In this document: piece by piece, positions 6,412-15,200 of the stretch
How the letters are laid out: the number at the start of each line of letters is the position of its first letter
How positions within the stretch are numbered: the first letter of the stretch is position 1
Origin: an uncultured Prevotella sp.
GTDB lineage: Bacteria; Bacteroidota; Bacteroidia; Bacteroidales; Bacteroidaceae
Reading direction: 5' to 3'
Assembly (NCBI RefSeq): GCF_900549175.1
Contig: NZ_URNN01000024.1
Coordinates: 1-28,589, forward strand
Length of the DNA: 28,589 bases
Made by a program: the position numbers and the translations under genes
The notes under the pieces: model-generated
The model's database searches: none
Told to the model about the DNA's origin: nothing
The model's input: the letters and a program-made list of their open reading frames with translations, nothing else

Positions 6412-8076
6412 AATATCCTTCACCCTCCTGCTGATGTTCGGCAGCGGGACGGCAAAGACGAGATACGTCCTGCCACAGATGTCGACAGTCTTAAACTTCT
6501 GTTCGGGCATGTCGTACACATCACCCTTGTATATCAGGAAACGTTTGTAGAACGGTATCGTGTCGGGATTTTCCCCGCGCAATACAAAGCCAAGAGAGCT
6601 TACCTTGTGCCCCTGCGGCATACGCAGTACGGCTATGTCGCCGCGGCTGTCGGTTGCCAAACGCGAAAAGGCCGAAGAGTCTGCCGACATCTTCTCCACG
6701 ACGTCTTCGGGCAGATATATCACACGCTTTTTCCCGTAAAGCACGGCTGCACTGCGAAGATTTATATCATCGGCATCGAAACCCTGATAGCAGGTGTTGA
6801 AACCGAACACCACCGACGGCAACACATACCTGTCGACGAGAGCATCGAAGAGCCGCGAACCGGTTTTGTCTACCTGCCGCACCTTCACCACATCCACCGA
6901 CGCATCACGTTGCTGCGCCATCTGAAAATCGTAGTTGCGGCCGTTCTCCCATGCAAAGCCGGCCACGGATATTGTCACGGCCGTCATAATGGCCACGGCA
7001 CAGACAGCGAGTGTGCGTCCTTTGCGCCACGGGGCGAGCCTCAGGAGCAGACTCACAAGCAGCAGCGAGGCGAGAAAATCTACATGGAAACACACGCGTG
7101 CAGCCGACTGTCCGCAGGCAAAGACAAGGCAGACGGCGGGCACAAGAGCGCAATAGATGACACGATGACGCCGCAGTTCGTCGGAGAGGACAGTCTTTCT
7201 CCTCAACCGCGCCACGACAACCACGACAATCAACAGCCACGTGATGTGCATGTTCAGCACGAGATTCATGCCGCCTACAACGGTACGCAGCACCACAGGC
7301 ATGCCGCCGACTGCCGCCCTGCCTATTGTGGCGGGCGAAAAGGCGCACAGCAGCGAACCGGCGACAAAGCAAATCGCAGCAGGCAGAGCCGCCGAAGAGC
7401 GTGCGCGGTGACGCCCGGTCACCATCCATACGCATAGTCCGAAAGCCAACGGCAGTGTCAGAGCCTCGTGGGTCCAGCCGGCCAGCAATGCGAGCGGACA
7501 CGCCAGATAAGCGGTTGCGGTGCGCTGTCTCCGTTCCGACTTGTAGAAATATATCAGGAAAAGCAGCACCGCCACGGCCGTCCAAAGGTAGTTGACACAC
7601 CCCAATGTCCACAAGAACACGTCGCGGAAACCGGGTATGAAGATATAAAAAAGGAAGACAAAAAGGAATACGGCCACATCAATGTCCGGCAGATGCGACT
7701 GCCGGAATATGCTATGGGGCTTGTCACGCCGGTATGAAGACATGGTGACAAACTTTGCACTGAGCCAGACGAGCAGGCAGAAGAGCAGGGTGTTGAGCAC
7801 ATCGGAGGCATTTTCGCCGACGAAAGCCAGTACGGCCTGCGCCACGGCGTGCACCACGACACGGCCGTTGGTGACAAAATAATGGACTTTCTGCGATTCT
7901 GCAATGTCGGCAAGCGTCGTTATCGGGCGGCGGGCCAGCGTAAGGTCGTTCTCGTCCTCCACCCACACGCACCGGTAAATGACATCGTCCATCAACGTGA
8001 GCGGTGCCATACGGTTGAGAAAAAACATCACCGCCGCCGTCACGGCAAGCAAAATCCATATCCGCCTTGTCATCAT
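6385..8076 (-). CDS. Polytopic membrane protein (DUF6056-like), probable Gtr(type)-like glycosyltransferase
   Basis: A 563-residue inner-membrane protein with about ten hydrophobic segments between residues 5 and 375 and a soluble C-terminal part (about 376-563). After the first membrane segment comes LMDDVIYRC, an acidic pair where GT-C enzymes carry their catalytic acid; WTHEALTLPLA and NGRVVVHAVAQ resemble DUF6056 signatures. The start overlaps the preceding glycosyltransferase stop by 4 nt. Third place in a gtrA-gtrB-like operon suggests it moves a sugar from a lipid carrier onto a surface glycan; this is inference from order and topology. The C-terminal residues VRVQRYE are encoded by repeat DNA shared with the next gap, so the natural end may have been replaced. 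Confidence 0.75.
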   Translation of the reverse strand: MMTRRIWILLAVTAAVMFFLNRMAPLTLMDDVIYRCVWVEDENDLTLARRPITTLADIAESQKVHYFVTNGRVVVHAVAQAVLAFVGENASDVLNTLLFCLLVWLSAKFVTMSSYRRDKPHSIFRQSHLPDIDVAVFLFVFLFYIFIPGFRDVFLWTLGCVNYLWTAVAVLLFLIYFYKSERRQRTATAYLACPLALLAGWTHEALTLPLAFGLCVWMVTGRHRARSSAALPAAICFVAGSLLCAFSPATIGRAAVGGMPVVLRTVVGGMNLVLNMHITWLLIVVVVVARLRRKTVLSDELRRHRVIYCALVPAVCLVFACGQSAARVCFHVDFLASLLLVSLLLRLAPWRKGRTLAVCAVAIMTAVTISVAGFAWENGRNYDFQMAQQRDASVDVVKVRQVDKTGSRLFDALVDRYVLPSVVFGFNTCYQGFDADDINLRSAAVLYGKKRVIYLPEDVVEKMSADSSAFSRLATDSRGDIAVLRMPQGHKVSSLGFVLRGENPDTIPFYKRFLIYKGDVYDMPEQKFKTVDICGRTYLVFAVPLPNISRRVKDIKVRVQRYE

Positions 8077-9005
8077 ACGCCCTCCTTTTCAGTGATTATA
8101 TATACCGGACGGTGTTTTGCCTCGTTGAATATACGGCCGAGATACTCGCCGATGATGCCAAGCGAGAAGAGCTGCATACCGCCAAGGAAGAGAATAACGA
8201 TAATGAGCGTCGGGAAGCCCTGCACGGGGTCACCGTAGACAAGTGTCTTGAAGAAAAAGTAGATACTGTAGGCAATGGCCGCCAACGACACCGCCAGCCC
8301 CAGCATGGTGGATATGCGCAACGGCGCCACCGTGAAAGAGGTGATACCCTCCACGGCCAGATTGACAAGTTTGAAAAGATTCCACGATGACTTACCCGCG
8401 GCGCGGTCTCTCTGCTCGAAGGTTATCTCCTTTTTCCTGAACCCCATCCAGCAGAACATGCCTTTCGTATAACGCTGCGTCTCACGCATGGTGCGCAGAG
8501 CCTCAACACACTTCCGGTCAAGCAGACGGAAGTCACCCACGTTCTCAAGTATCTCCACATCGGTCACACGCTGCAGCAGTTTGTAGTAGACCAAAGACAA
8601 CCGGCGGCGCCACCACGGTTCGCGTCCGCGCGTCACCCGCCGTGCATACACATCTTCGTAACCCTCTTCCCAAAGGCGCAGCATGTCAGGAATGAGCGAA
8701 GGCGGATGCTGCAGGTCGGCGTCTATTATTACGAGACAGTCGCCGCCGGCATTGTCGAAGCCGGCCAGCATGGCACTCTCCTTGCCGAAATTCCTCGACA
8801 GACTGACATAGCACACCCGGGCATCCGTCTGCCGCAGGCTGCGCATCAGTCGGATGGTTCCGTCGCTACTGCCGTCATCTATCATGAGCACCTGCCACGC
8901 ATATCCGGTCTGCGAGTCCATCAGCCGGCACAGTTCGTCATAAAGCAGCGGCAGCGATGCCTCCTCGTTGTGACATGGCACGAGTATGGTTACTTTCTTC
9001 TTCAT
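8073..9005 (-). CDS. Polyprenyl-phosphate glycosyltransferase (GT2, GtrB/DPM1-like)
   Basis: Transfers a sugar from a nucleotide donor to undecaprenyl phosphate on the cytoplasmic face. At 310 residues it has the usual GtrB length. The GT2 fold opens with VTILVPCHNEE. The metal-binding motif is DADLQHPP (about residues 95-102), and LSRNFGKESAMLAG and a GKSSWNLFKLVNLA segment are conserved in the family. Two C-terminal membrane helices cover about 235-255 and 268-290, ending with the IGEYLGRIFNEAKHRP signature. It overlaps gtrA upstream (ATGA) and the membrane gene downstream, so the three should be one transcript. The sugar transferred is not known. Confidence 0.92.
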   Translation of the reverse strand: MKKKVTILVPCHNEEASLPLLYDELCRLMDSQTGYAWQVLMIDDGSSDGTIRLMRSLRQTDARVCYVSLSRNFGKESAMLAGFDNAGGDCLVIIDADLQHPPSLIPDMLRLWEEGYEDVYARRVTRGREPWWRRRLSLVYYKLLQRVTDVEILENVGDFRLLDRKCVEALRTMRETQRYTKGMFCWMGFRKKEITFEQRDRAAGKSSWNLFKLVNLAVEGITSFTVAPLRISTMLGLAVSLAAIAYSIYFFFKTLVYGDPVQGFPTLIIVILFLGGMQLFSLGIIGEYLGRIFNEAKHRPVYIITEKEGV

Positions 9006-9424
9006 CGTTCGTTATTGTTCTGTGGATATATTAATGTGGTAGATTCTTCCCTCTTCGTTTTAAAAACCAGTCGCACAAGCACGAAATTTACCGGTATGGC
9101 TATGGCGTATACCGGCACCGGAACAAGCCATTCCGGCACCCCCACCCACTTCCATACATGGAAAAGAGATATATGAAGAAGATAATTGACGCCATGTGCG
9201 GCACAAAATCCGGCGCCGTTCCTTACCGATGTCCGGCTGCGGAAGGTGTAGCGTGATGACAGCACGTAGTTGAAGACAAAACTGATGACATAGCCGGCCG
9301 TATATGCCACGCCGTCAGCCAGATGTCCCAACAGTGCCAGATAGACGCCATAGTGTATCAGTGTGGCCAATGTTCCCACCACCACAAAGCGTACCATTTC
9401 TCCCCTTATTTCCTTGCGTATCAT
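9002..9424 (-). CDS. GtrA-like family membrane protein (probable flippase)
   Basis: A small protein of 140 residues with four predicted membrane helices, matching the GtrA family thought to flip polyprenyl-phosphate-linked sugars across the inner membrane. Recognisable features are MVRFVVVGTLATLIHYGVY at the first helix, GYVISFVFNYVLSSRYTF at the end of the second (the FxxNxxxxxxxxF pattern) and a C-terminal IPVNFVLVRLVFKTK. The frame is open to 9472, but ATG 9424 (MIRKEIRGEMVRF) gives the family N terminus and lies after the predicted -7 box. It overlaps the next gene by 4 nt. Confidence 0.9.
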   Translation of the reverse strand: MIRKEIRGEMVRFVVVGTLATLIHYGVYLALLGHLADGVAYTAGYVISFVFNYVLSSRYTFRSRTSVRNGAGFCAAHGVNYLLHISLFHVWKWVGVPEWLVPVPVYAIAIPVNFVLVRLVFKTKREESTTLIYPQNNNER

Positions 9425-9459
9425 ATATTGTATGTCATGACAACAATGGCATTGTCGTG

Positions 9460-9467
9460 CAAATGTA
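9460..9467 (-). promoter_or_regulatory. Predicted -7 box for the gtr-like operon
   Basis: On the minus strand TACATTTG matches TAnnTTTG, 36 nt before the gtrA ATG. No good -33 box is seen. Between it and the gene is a 13-bp dyad, ACAATGGCATTGT (9443-9455), which could bind a regulator. Confidence 0.45.
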
Positions 9468-9593
9468 CGCATAATATCCGAGTAAGAGGCAGATAATACA
9501 AAGAAATCTGCGCCAAATCAAAAAAGTAATATAAGTTATATTTGGTCTTCACAAACAGCGTAACTTTCATTCTGCCTTTGTTACAAGGTCCGA

Positions 9594-9672
9594 GTAACGG
9601 TGTTACGTGGCTCAGGTAACAGTGTTACGTGGCTCAAGTAACAATGTTACGTGGCTCAAGTAACAGTGTTAC
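9594..9672. repeat. Array of four 13-bp palindromes with 22-bp period
   Basis: GTAAC-NNT-GTTAC occurs at 9594-9606, 9616-9628, 9638-9650 and 9660-9672, each exactly 22 bp after the last, separated by a near-constant 9-bp linker CGTGGCTCA. In-phase remnants flank it: GTTAC at 9580-9584 and ATAACAATTT at 9682. The spacing is about two helical turns, so the dyads face the same side of the DNA. It lies about 70-150 bp upstream of the predicted -7 box of the arabinofuranosidase gene and about 130-210 bp from that of the gtr operon. It may be an operator array or a simple tandem repeat. The rest of the 398-bp gap is AT-rich with no gene. Confidence 0.8.
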
Positions 9673-9740
9673 ATAGCCCGTATAACAATTTCGCCGCCTT
9701 TTTGTTCGCTCATTAGTGCCGGTATATCACGTTTTTTATG

Positions 9741-9748
9741 TAATTTTG
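9741..9748 (+). promoter_or_regulatory. Predicted -7 box for the arabinofuranosidase gene
   Basis: TAATTTTG matches TAnnTTTG, 75 nt before the ATG. No convincing -33 TTTG occurs 19-21 nt upstream, which would suit an activator-dependent promoter. A second match, TATATTTG, lies at 9537-9544, upstream of the palindrome array. Confidence 0.45.
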
Positions 9749-9822
9749 CGAAATCGGACATCAATATGGCTTATATCAAGAAACTATTATATAACTAACG
9801 ATAAAATAACAAGACAAACGAC

Positions 9823-11859
9823 ATGATGAAAAAGAGCATCCTTTCCATCGCCATGCTGCTAACGGCATCGGGCGTCATGGGGCAGAAACAGAGCTACGGT
9901 TACCCGTATACTCCGGTAGCGTTTACATCGGTGAAGATTGCCCCGAACACATTCTGGGGTGACCGCATCAAGGCTGCACGCGAAACAACCATACCGCTGG
10001 CCTTCAGCAAATGCGAGAGCGAGGGGCGATACAGCAACTTCGTGAAGGCCGCACACCCGAGCGACGACTACGACGTGAAGACCTTCATGGGCTTCTCGTT
10101 CGACGATACCGACGTATACAAGACCATCGAGGGTGCGAGCTACCTGCTACAGACTTATCCCGACAAGCGTATGGAGCAATACATAGACAGCGTGCTCGAC
10201 ATCGTGGCCGCCGCCCAGGAGAAAGACGGATACCTCTACACCGCACGCACCATAAACCCCAAGAAGCCACATCCGTGGGCAGGCACGCGCCGCTGGGAGG
10301 CCGTGGAGAACCTCAGCCACGAGCTCTACAACCTCGGACATATGGTTGACGCCGCCTGCGCACACTATCAAGCCACGGGCAGCACCAAGTTTCTCGACAT
10401 AGCCAAACGCTACGCCGACTGCGTGATACGCGAGGTGGGAGCAGGCGAAGGACAGGCACACGTGGTTCCGGGCCATCAGATAGCCGAAATGGCACTGGCG
10501 CGCATGTACGTGCTCACGGGCGACAAGCGCTATCTCGACGAGGCGAAGTTCTTCCTCGACATGCGCGGCAAGACCCAACGCAAGAATGCCTACAGCCAGA
10601 GTCACAAGCCGGTGACGGAACAGGACGAGGCCGTGGGCCACGCCGTGCGCGCGGGATATATGTATTCGGGCATGGCCGACGTGGCGGCACTCACGGGCGA
10701 CAGTTCGTACATCAGGGCCATCGACCGCATCTGCGACAACATAATAGGCAAGAAGTATTATCTGACTGGAGGTGTTGGGGCACGCCATGCCGGCGAGGCT
10801 TTCGGTTCAAACTACGAGCTGCCCAACCTCACGGCCTACAACGAGACATGCGCTGCCATCTCGATGGTATACCTGTTCCAGCGCATGTTCCTCTTCCGCG
10901 GCGAGAGTAAGTACATCGACTGCCTCGAACGCACACTGTATAACGGTGTGATAAGTGGCATGTCGGTCGACGGCGGACGCTTCTTCTACCCCAACCCTCT
11001 GGCCTCCGACGGCAAGTATGCCTTCAACGCCGACGGCAACACCACACGCCAACCGTGGTTCGGCTGTGCCTGCTGTCCGAGCAACCTCAGCCGTTTCATC
11101 CCCTCGCTGCCGGGATATGTATATGCCGTGAAGGATGACAACCTTTACGTAAACCTCTTCGCCGCCAACACAGCCACGGTAAGAGTTGCCGGCAAGGATG
11201 TCACCCTGAGTCAGGACACACGCTATCCGTGGGACGGCGACATTGCCATCAGCATATTGAAGAACAAGGGCAAGGCGTTCACCATGAAGGTGCGCATACC
11301 GGGATGGGTACGCGGACAGGTGGTGCCAAGCGACCTGTACAGTTATGCCGACGATGTGAAGACGGGATACACCGTAACGGTGAACGGAGAAAAGACAGAC
11401 GGCAGGCTCACCCCCGACGGCTATCTGACCATCGCACGCCAATGGAAGAAGGGCGACGTGGTGCGCGTGCACTTCGACATGCTGCCGCGTGTTGTTACAG
11501 CCAACGCCAAGGTGACCGACGACCGCGGAAAGATTGCCGTCGAGCGCGGACCGCTGGTTTACTGTGCCGAACAGGCTGACAACACGGGCTTCAACACCCA
11601 CCACGTACTCCTGAGCCGCAAGCCGCAGTTCGCCGTTTCTGCCGGCTACGGAATAAAGAACACCGAAAATGGCGGGCAGACGTTCAATGTGACAAGCATC
11701 ACTGTTGACAATGCGCAGTGCGCCACAATAGACGGCGACGGCACACTGACCGCCAAGAACGTCAAGCTCACGCTCATACCCTACTACGCATGGAACCACC
11801 GCGGCGCGGGACGCATGGACGTATGGATGGCCCGCAACCTTGACGGACTGGGCGAATAA
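9823..11859 (+). CDS. Secreted beta-L-arabinofuranosidase, GH127 type (possibly GH146)
   Basis: A retaining glycosidase expected to release L-arabinofuranose from arabinan or arabinose-bearing pectin side chains. It has 678 residues with a signal peptide (MMKKSILSIAMLLTASGVMG), cleaved by signal peptidase I, so probably periplasmic. The (alpha/alpha)6 domain carries the hallmark cysteine site: Glu341 and Cys343 in NETCAAI, and Cys415, Cys417 and Cys418 in GCACCPSN. In GH127 a cysteine of this cluster is the nucleophile and the group binds zinc. Beta-sandwich domains follow from about residue 430, with the typical ERGPLVYCAE segment near residue 580. It is the first gene of the plus-strand pectin cluster. 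GH127 and GH146 share this site, so the family number is provisional. Confidence 0.9.
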   Translation: MMKKSILSIAMLLTASGVMGQKQSYGYPYTPVAFTSVKIAPNTFWGDRIKAARETTIPLAFSKCESEGRYSNFVKAAHPSDDYDVKTFMGFSFDDTDVYKTIEGASYLLQTYPDKRMEQYIDSVLDIVAAAQEKDGYLYTARTINPKKPHPWAGTRRWEAVENLSHELYNLGHMVDAACAHYQATGSTKFLDIAKRYADCVIREVGAGEGQAHVVPGHQIAEMALARMYVLTGDKRYLDEAKFFLDMRGKTQRKNAYSQSHKPVTEQDEAVGHAVRAGYMYSGMADVAALTGDSSYIRAIDRICDNIIGKKYYLTGGVGARHAGEAFGSNYELPNLTAYNETCAAISMVYLFQRMFLFRGESKYIDCLERTLYNGVISGMSVDGGRFFYPNPLASDGKYAFNADGNTTRQPWFGCACCPSNLSRFIPSLPGYVYAVKDDNLYVNLFAANTATVRVAGKDVTLSQDTRYPWDGDIAISILKNKGKAFTMKVRIPGWVRGQVVPSDLYSYADDVKTGYTVTVNGEKTDGRLTPDGYLTIARQWKKGDVVRVHFDMLPRVVTANAKVTDDRGKIAVERGPLVYCAEQADNTGFNTHHVLLSRKPQFAVSAGYGIKNTENGGQTFNVTSITVDNAQCATIDGDGTLTAKNVKLTLIPYYAWNHRGAGRMDVWMARNLDGLGE

Positions 11860-11891
11860 CCACAGAACGGTTTACAGGGAGACACAGAAAA

Positions 11892-11992
11892 TTTTAAACG
11901 CAAAGACGCAGAGGCGCAAAGGTTTTGAATTTTTTTCTGTGTCTCTGCAATCAAAAAATAATCTTTGCGTCTCTGCGTCTTTGCGTTTAAAA
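11892..11992. repeat. 30-bp inverted repeat in the gap after the arabinofuranosidase gene
   Basis: Arms at 11892-11921 (TTTTAAACGCAAAGACGCAG...) and 11963-11992 are reverse complements with one mismatch. The loop is 41 nt and contains CTGTGTCTCTG, which pairs with AGACACAG of the outer left flank. Each arm is itself made of short GCAAAGACGCAGAG-type repeats. It lies 32 nt after the stop codon and could serve as a terminator. The rest of the 403-bp gap to the next gene holds only the promoter elements listed separately. Confidence 0.8.
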
Positions 11993-12074
11993 ATATTTCT
12001 CTGTATCCAAAACATACGTCCTGCTTATCACTCCAAATGTCGGATGAGCCAGAATTTTACCTTTTACATGGTGT

Positions 12075-12154
12075 ATAATGCCATTATGGAGTGAATTTTT
12101 GCTGCAAAATAATCAAATTTTCTTCCTTTTTTATTTATATAATGCTTACCTTTG
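12075..12154 (+). promoter_or_regulatory. Predicted promoter region of the GH28-GH105 fusion gene
   Basis: TACCTTTG (12147-12154) matches TAnnTTTG; no -33 box is clear. A 13-bp dyad ATAATGCCATTAT lies at 12075-12087, about 60 bp upstream, where an activator could bind. The leader would be about 100 nt. Confidence 0.42.
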
Positions 12155-12262
12155 CACCGATAAGCTACGGATTTCATTCTACTAAAACAAACTACGGATT
12201 CCGGACATACATGATACCCGTTGCTAATAATCAGAAGAAAACCCAAAACAATAAAATAATTT

Positions 12263-15200
12263 ATGAAATACTTACATTTACTGCTCCTGTGCCTGCTTTT
12301 CCCCGCAACGGCAATGGCCGACGGATGGGACACGACCTACAAGCAGATAGAACAGAGCATCAGACAACCGCAGTTTGCCGACCGCGAGTTCAACATCACC
12401 AAGTATGGCGCCAGCACAACCGCCAAGGCCGCCGTTAACCAAAAAGCCATCAACAAGGCCATAGCCGCATGCTCCAAGGCCGGCGGCGGACGTGTGATCG
12501 TTCCGGCCGGAACATTCAACACGGCGGCCATCACCATGCTCAGCCACGTCAATCTCGTGGTGGAGAAGGGTGCCGTGCTGCAGTTTGCGTTCGAGCCGGA
12601 GCTGTACCCCGTGGTTCTCACCCGCTGGGAGGGTCTCGACTGCTGGAACATATCACCCTGCATCTACGCCTACAAGCAGACAGACGTGGCCATCACCGGC
12701 GAAGGAACAATCGACGGCGGCGGCACACGCGAGACGTGGTGGCCGTGGTGCGGAGCAGCCAAATACGGATGGAAGGAAGGCATGATAAGCCAGCGCAACG
12801 GAGCACGCCCGCGCCTGCTGAAGATGGCAGAGGACGGAGTGGACATGAACGAGCGCCGCTTCGGACCGACCGACGGTCTGCGCCCGCAGCTCATCAACTT
12901 CAACACCTGCGACGGCATACTCATCGAGAACGTGACGCTGCTGCGCTCGCCGTTCTGGGTTATCCACCCGCTGCTGTCGAAGAACATCACCGTGCGCGGC
13001 GTACACATCAACAACGACGGTCCCAACGGCGACGGCTGCGACCCTGAGTCGTGCGACGGAGTGCTGATAGAGAACTGCTTCTTCAACACCGGCGATGACT
13101 GCATAGCCATCAAGAGCGGACGCAACAACGACGGGCGCCTGTGGAACAAGCCCAGCGAGAACATCATCATCCGCAACTGCCGGATGGAGAACGGCCACGG
13201 CGGCGTGGTGATAGGAAGTGAGATTTCGGGCGGCTGCCGCAATGTCTATGCCGAGAACAATGTGATGGACAGCCCCAACCTCGACCGCGTTATCCGCATC
13301 AAGACGAACACCTGCCGAGGAGGCGTAATCGAAAACATCTACGCACGCAATATTAAGGTGGGCCAGTGCGGCGAATCCGTGCTGAAGATAAACCTCGACT
13401 ACGAGCACAACGAAATCTGCTGCCGCGGATTCCTGCCTACGGTGCGCAACGTCAACCTCGACAACGTCACCTGCGAGAAGAGCAAGTACGGCGTACAGAT
13501 TATCGCACTCGACACTTGCACCAACGTATACGACATCAACGTGAAGAACTGCCGCTTCAACGGCGTGGCCGAAGGAAACACCATAAAGGGACAGACACGC
13601 AGCATCAACTTCGAAAATCTCTACATCAACGGCGGACTGAGCCTCCTCAACAAGCCTTACAAGACATACAGCCAATGGATGACGGCATCGGAAATGAAGC
13701 GCGTGCCGCAGTCGTACATGCTCGACTTCTCCAACCGGCCGAAGTGGAGCTACGTGATGGGCATAGAGCTGGAGGCAATGCTCGACACATATCTTAAATA
13801 TGGCGGTGACGACATAAAGCGTTACTGCCAGCAGTACACCGACACGATGATCAACGCCAAGGGTGACATCCGCGGTTACAGACTTGAAGACTACAACCTG
13901 GATCAGATACGTACAGGTCATTTCGTGGCCCGCATGTATCAGCTCTATCCCGAGAAAAAGAATCTCATCGCGCTGCAGACTCTCATGAAACAGCTGAAAA
14001 ACCAGCCGCGCACAGACGACGGAGTATTCTGGCATAAGGCCATCTATTCGTATCAGGTGTGGCTCGACGGCATCTTCATGGGGCTGCCCTACTACACCAT
14101 GACGGCCAATATGCTCCTCAAGGACAAGAAGGCGCAGGCCATCTACGATGATGCGGTTGACCAGATAAAGAAGACTTACGAGCGCACGCTCGACAAGAAG
14201 ACTGGACTCAACCGCCACGCCTGGGACGAGACTCACGAGATGTTCTGGGCCGACAAGGAGACCGGACTGTCGCAGCACTGCTGGGGACGCGCCCAGGGAT
14301 GGTATACGATGGCGCTCATCGAACTGCTCGATGCGCTGCCCGAGAACTACAGCCGCCGCGGCGAGGTAATAGAACTGCTGAAAAAAGACCTCGATGCCGT
14401 AATCAAGTGGCAGGACAAGGCCACAGGCGTGTGGTATCAGGTGATGGACAGTCCCACGCGTGAGGGAAATTATCTGGAGTCGACATGTTCGTCTATGTTC
14501 ACATACGCCCTGCTGAAGGCTTACCGCAAGGGCTATGTAGGCTCCAAGTACCGCGATGCCGGCATCAAGGCTTACCGCGGACTCATCAACAACTTCATCA
14601 AGGTCAACCCCGACCTGACCATCTCGCTTACCAGCTGCTGCAAGGTGGCCGGACTGGGCCCGGGCATGAGCGAAAAGGTGAAGGCTGCCACGGACAAGTA
14701 CGGCATGAAACTGAAGGAGAACAAGCGTCGCGACGGTTCTTACGCCTACTATCTGAGCGAGGAAGTGCGCGACAACGACGCCAAGGGTGTCGGCCCGTTC
14801 ATCTGGGCTTCGCTCGAAATGGAGGCATTGGGTTACAACACCGACAACGCCACCGCAACAATCAACCGCCAGGCCGTTGTAACACGCAACAACCCGATAG
14901 TGACCGAGGCTGACCCGCTGGCATCGCTCACGGTGGGCAACGGCCACTTTGCCACCACCGTCGACGTAACGGGTCTGCAGAGCTACCCTTTTGACTACGA
15001 GGCAGGTGTGCCTCTGAACGCCATGTCCGACTGGGGATGGCACTCATTCAAAAACACCAAGGGGCTGACTCCTGCCGAAACGGAAAGAAAGATGAATCTG
15101 GGTCACGGACGTGACGAGGTGTTCGCCGTAGAATATAAGACCGACGGACGCAACAAGGAGGCCACGGAATATTTCCGCGCCAACCCACACCGCCTGAACC

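Noticed and set aside
9594..9672. Possible CRISPR array
   Set aside because: The period is only 22 bp and the linkers are almost identical to each other, so there are no unique spacers.
12653..15043. A 796-codon open frame on the minus strand opposite the pectinase fusion gene
   Set aside because: It is a frame shadow of a GC-rich gene. It has no signal, motif or start context, while the plus frame has intact GH28 and GH105 motifs.
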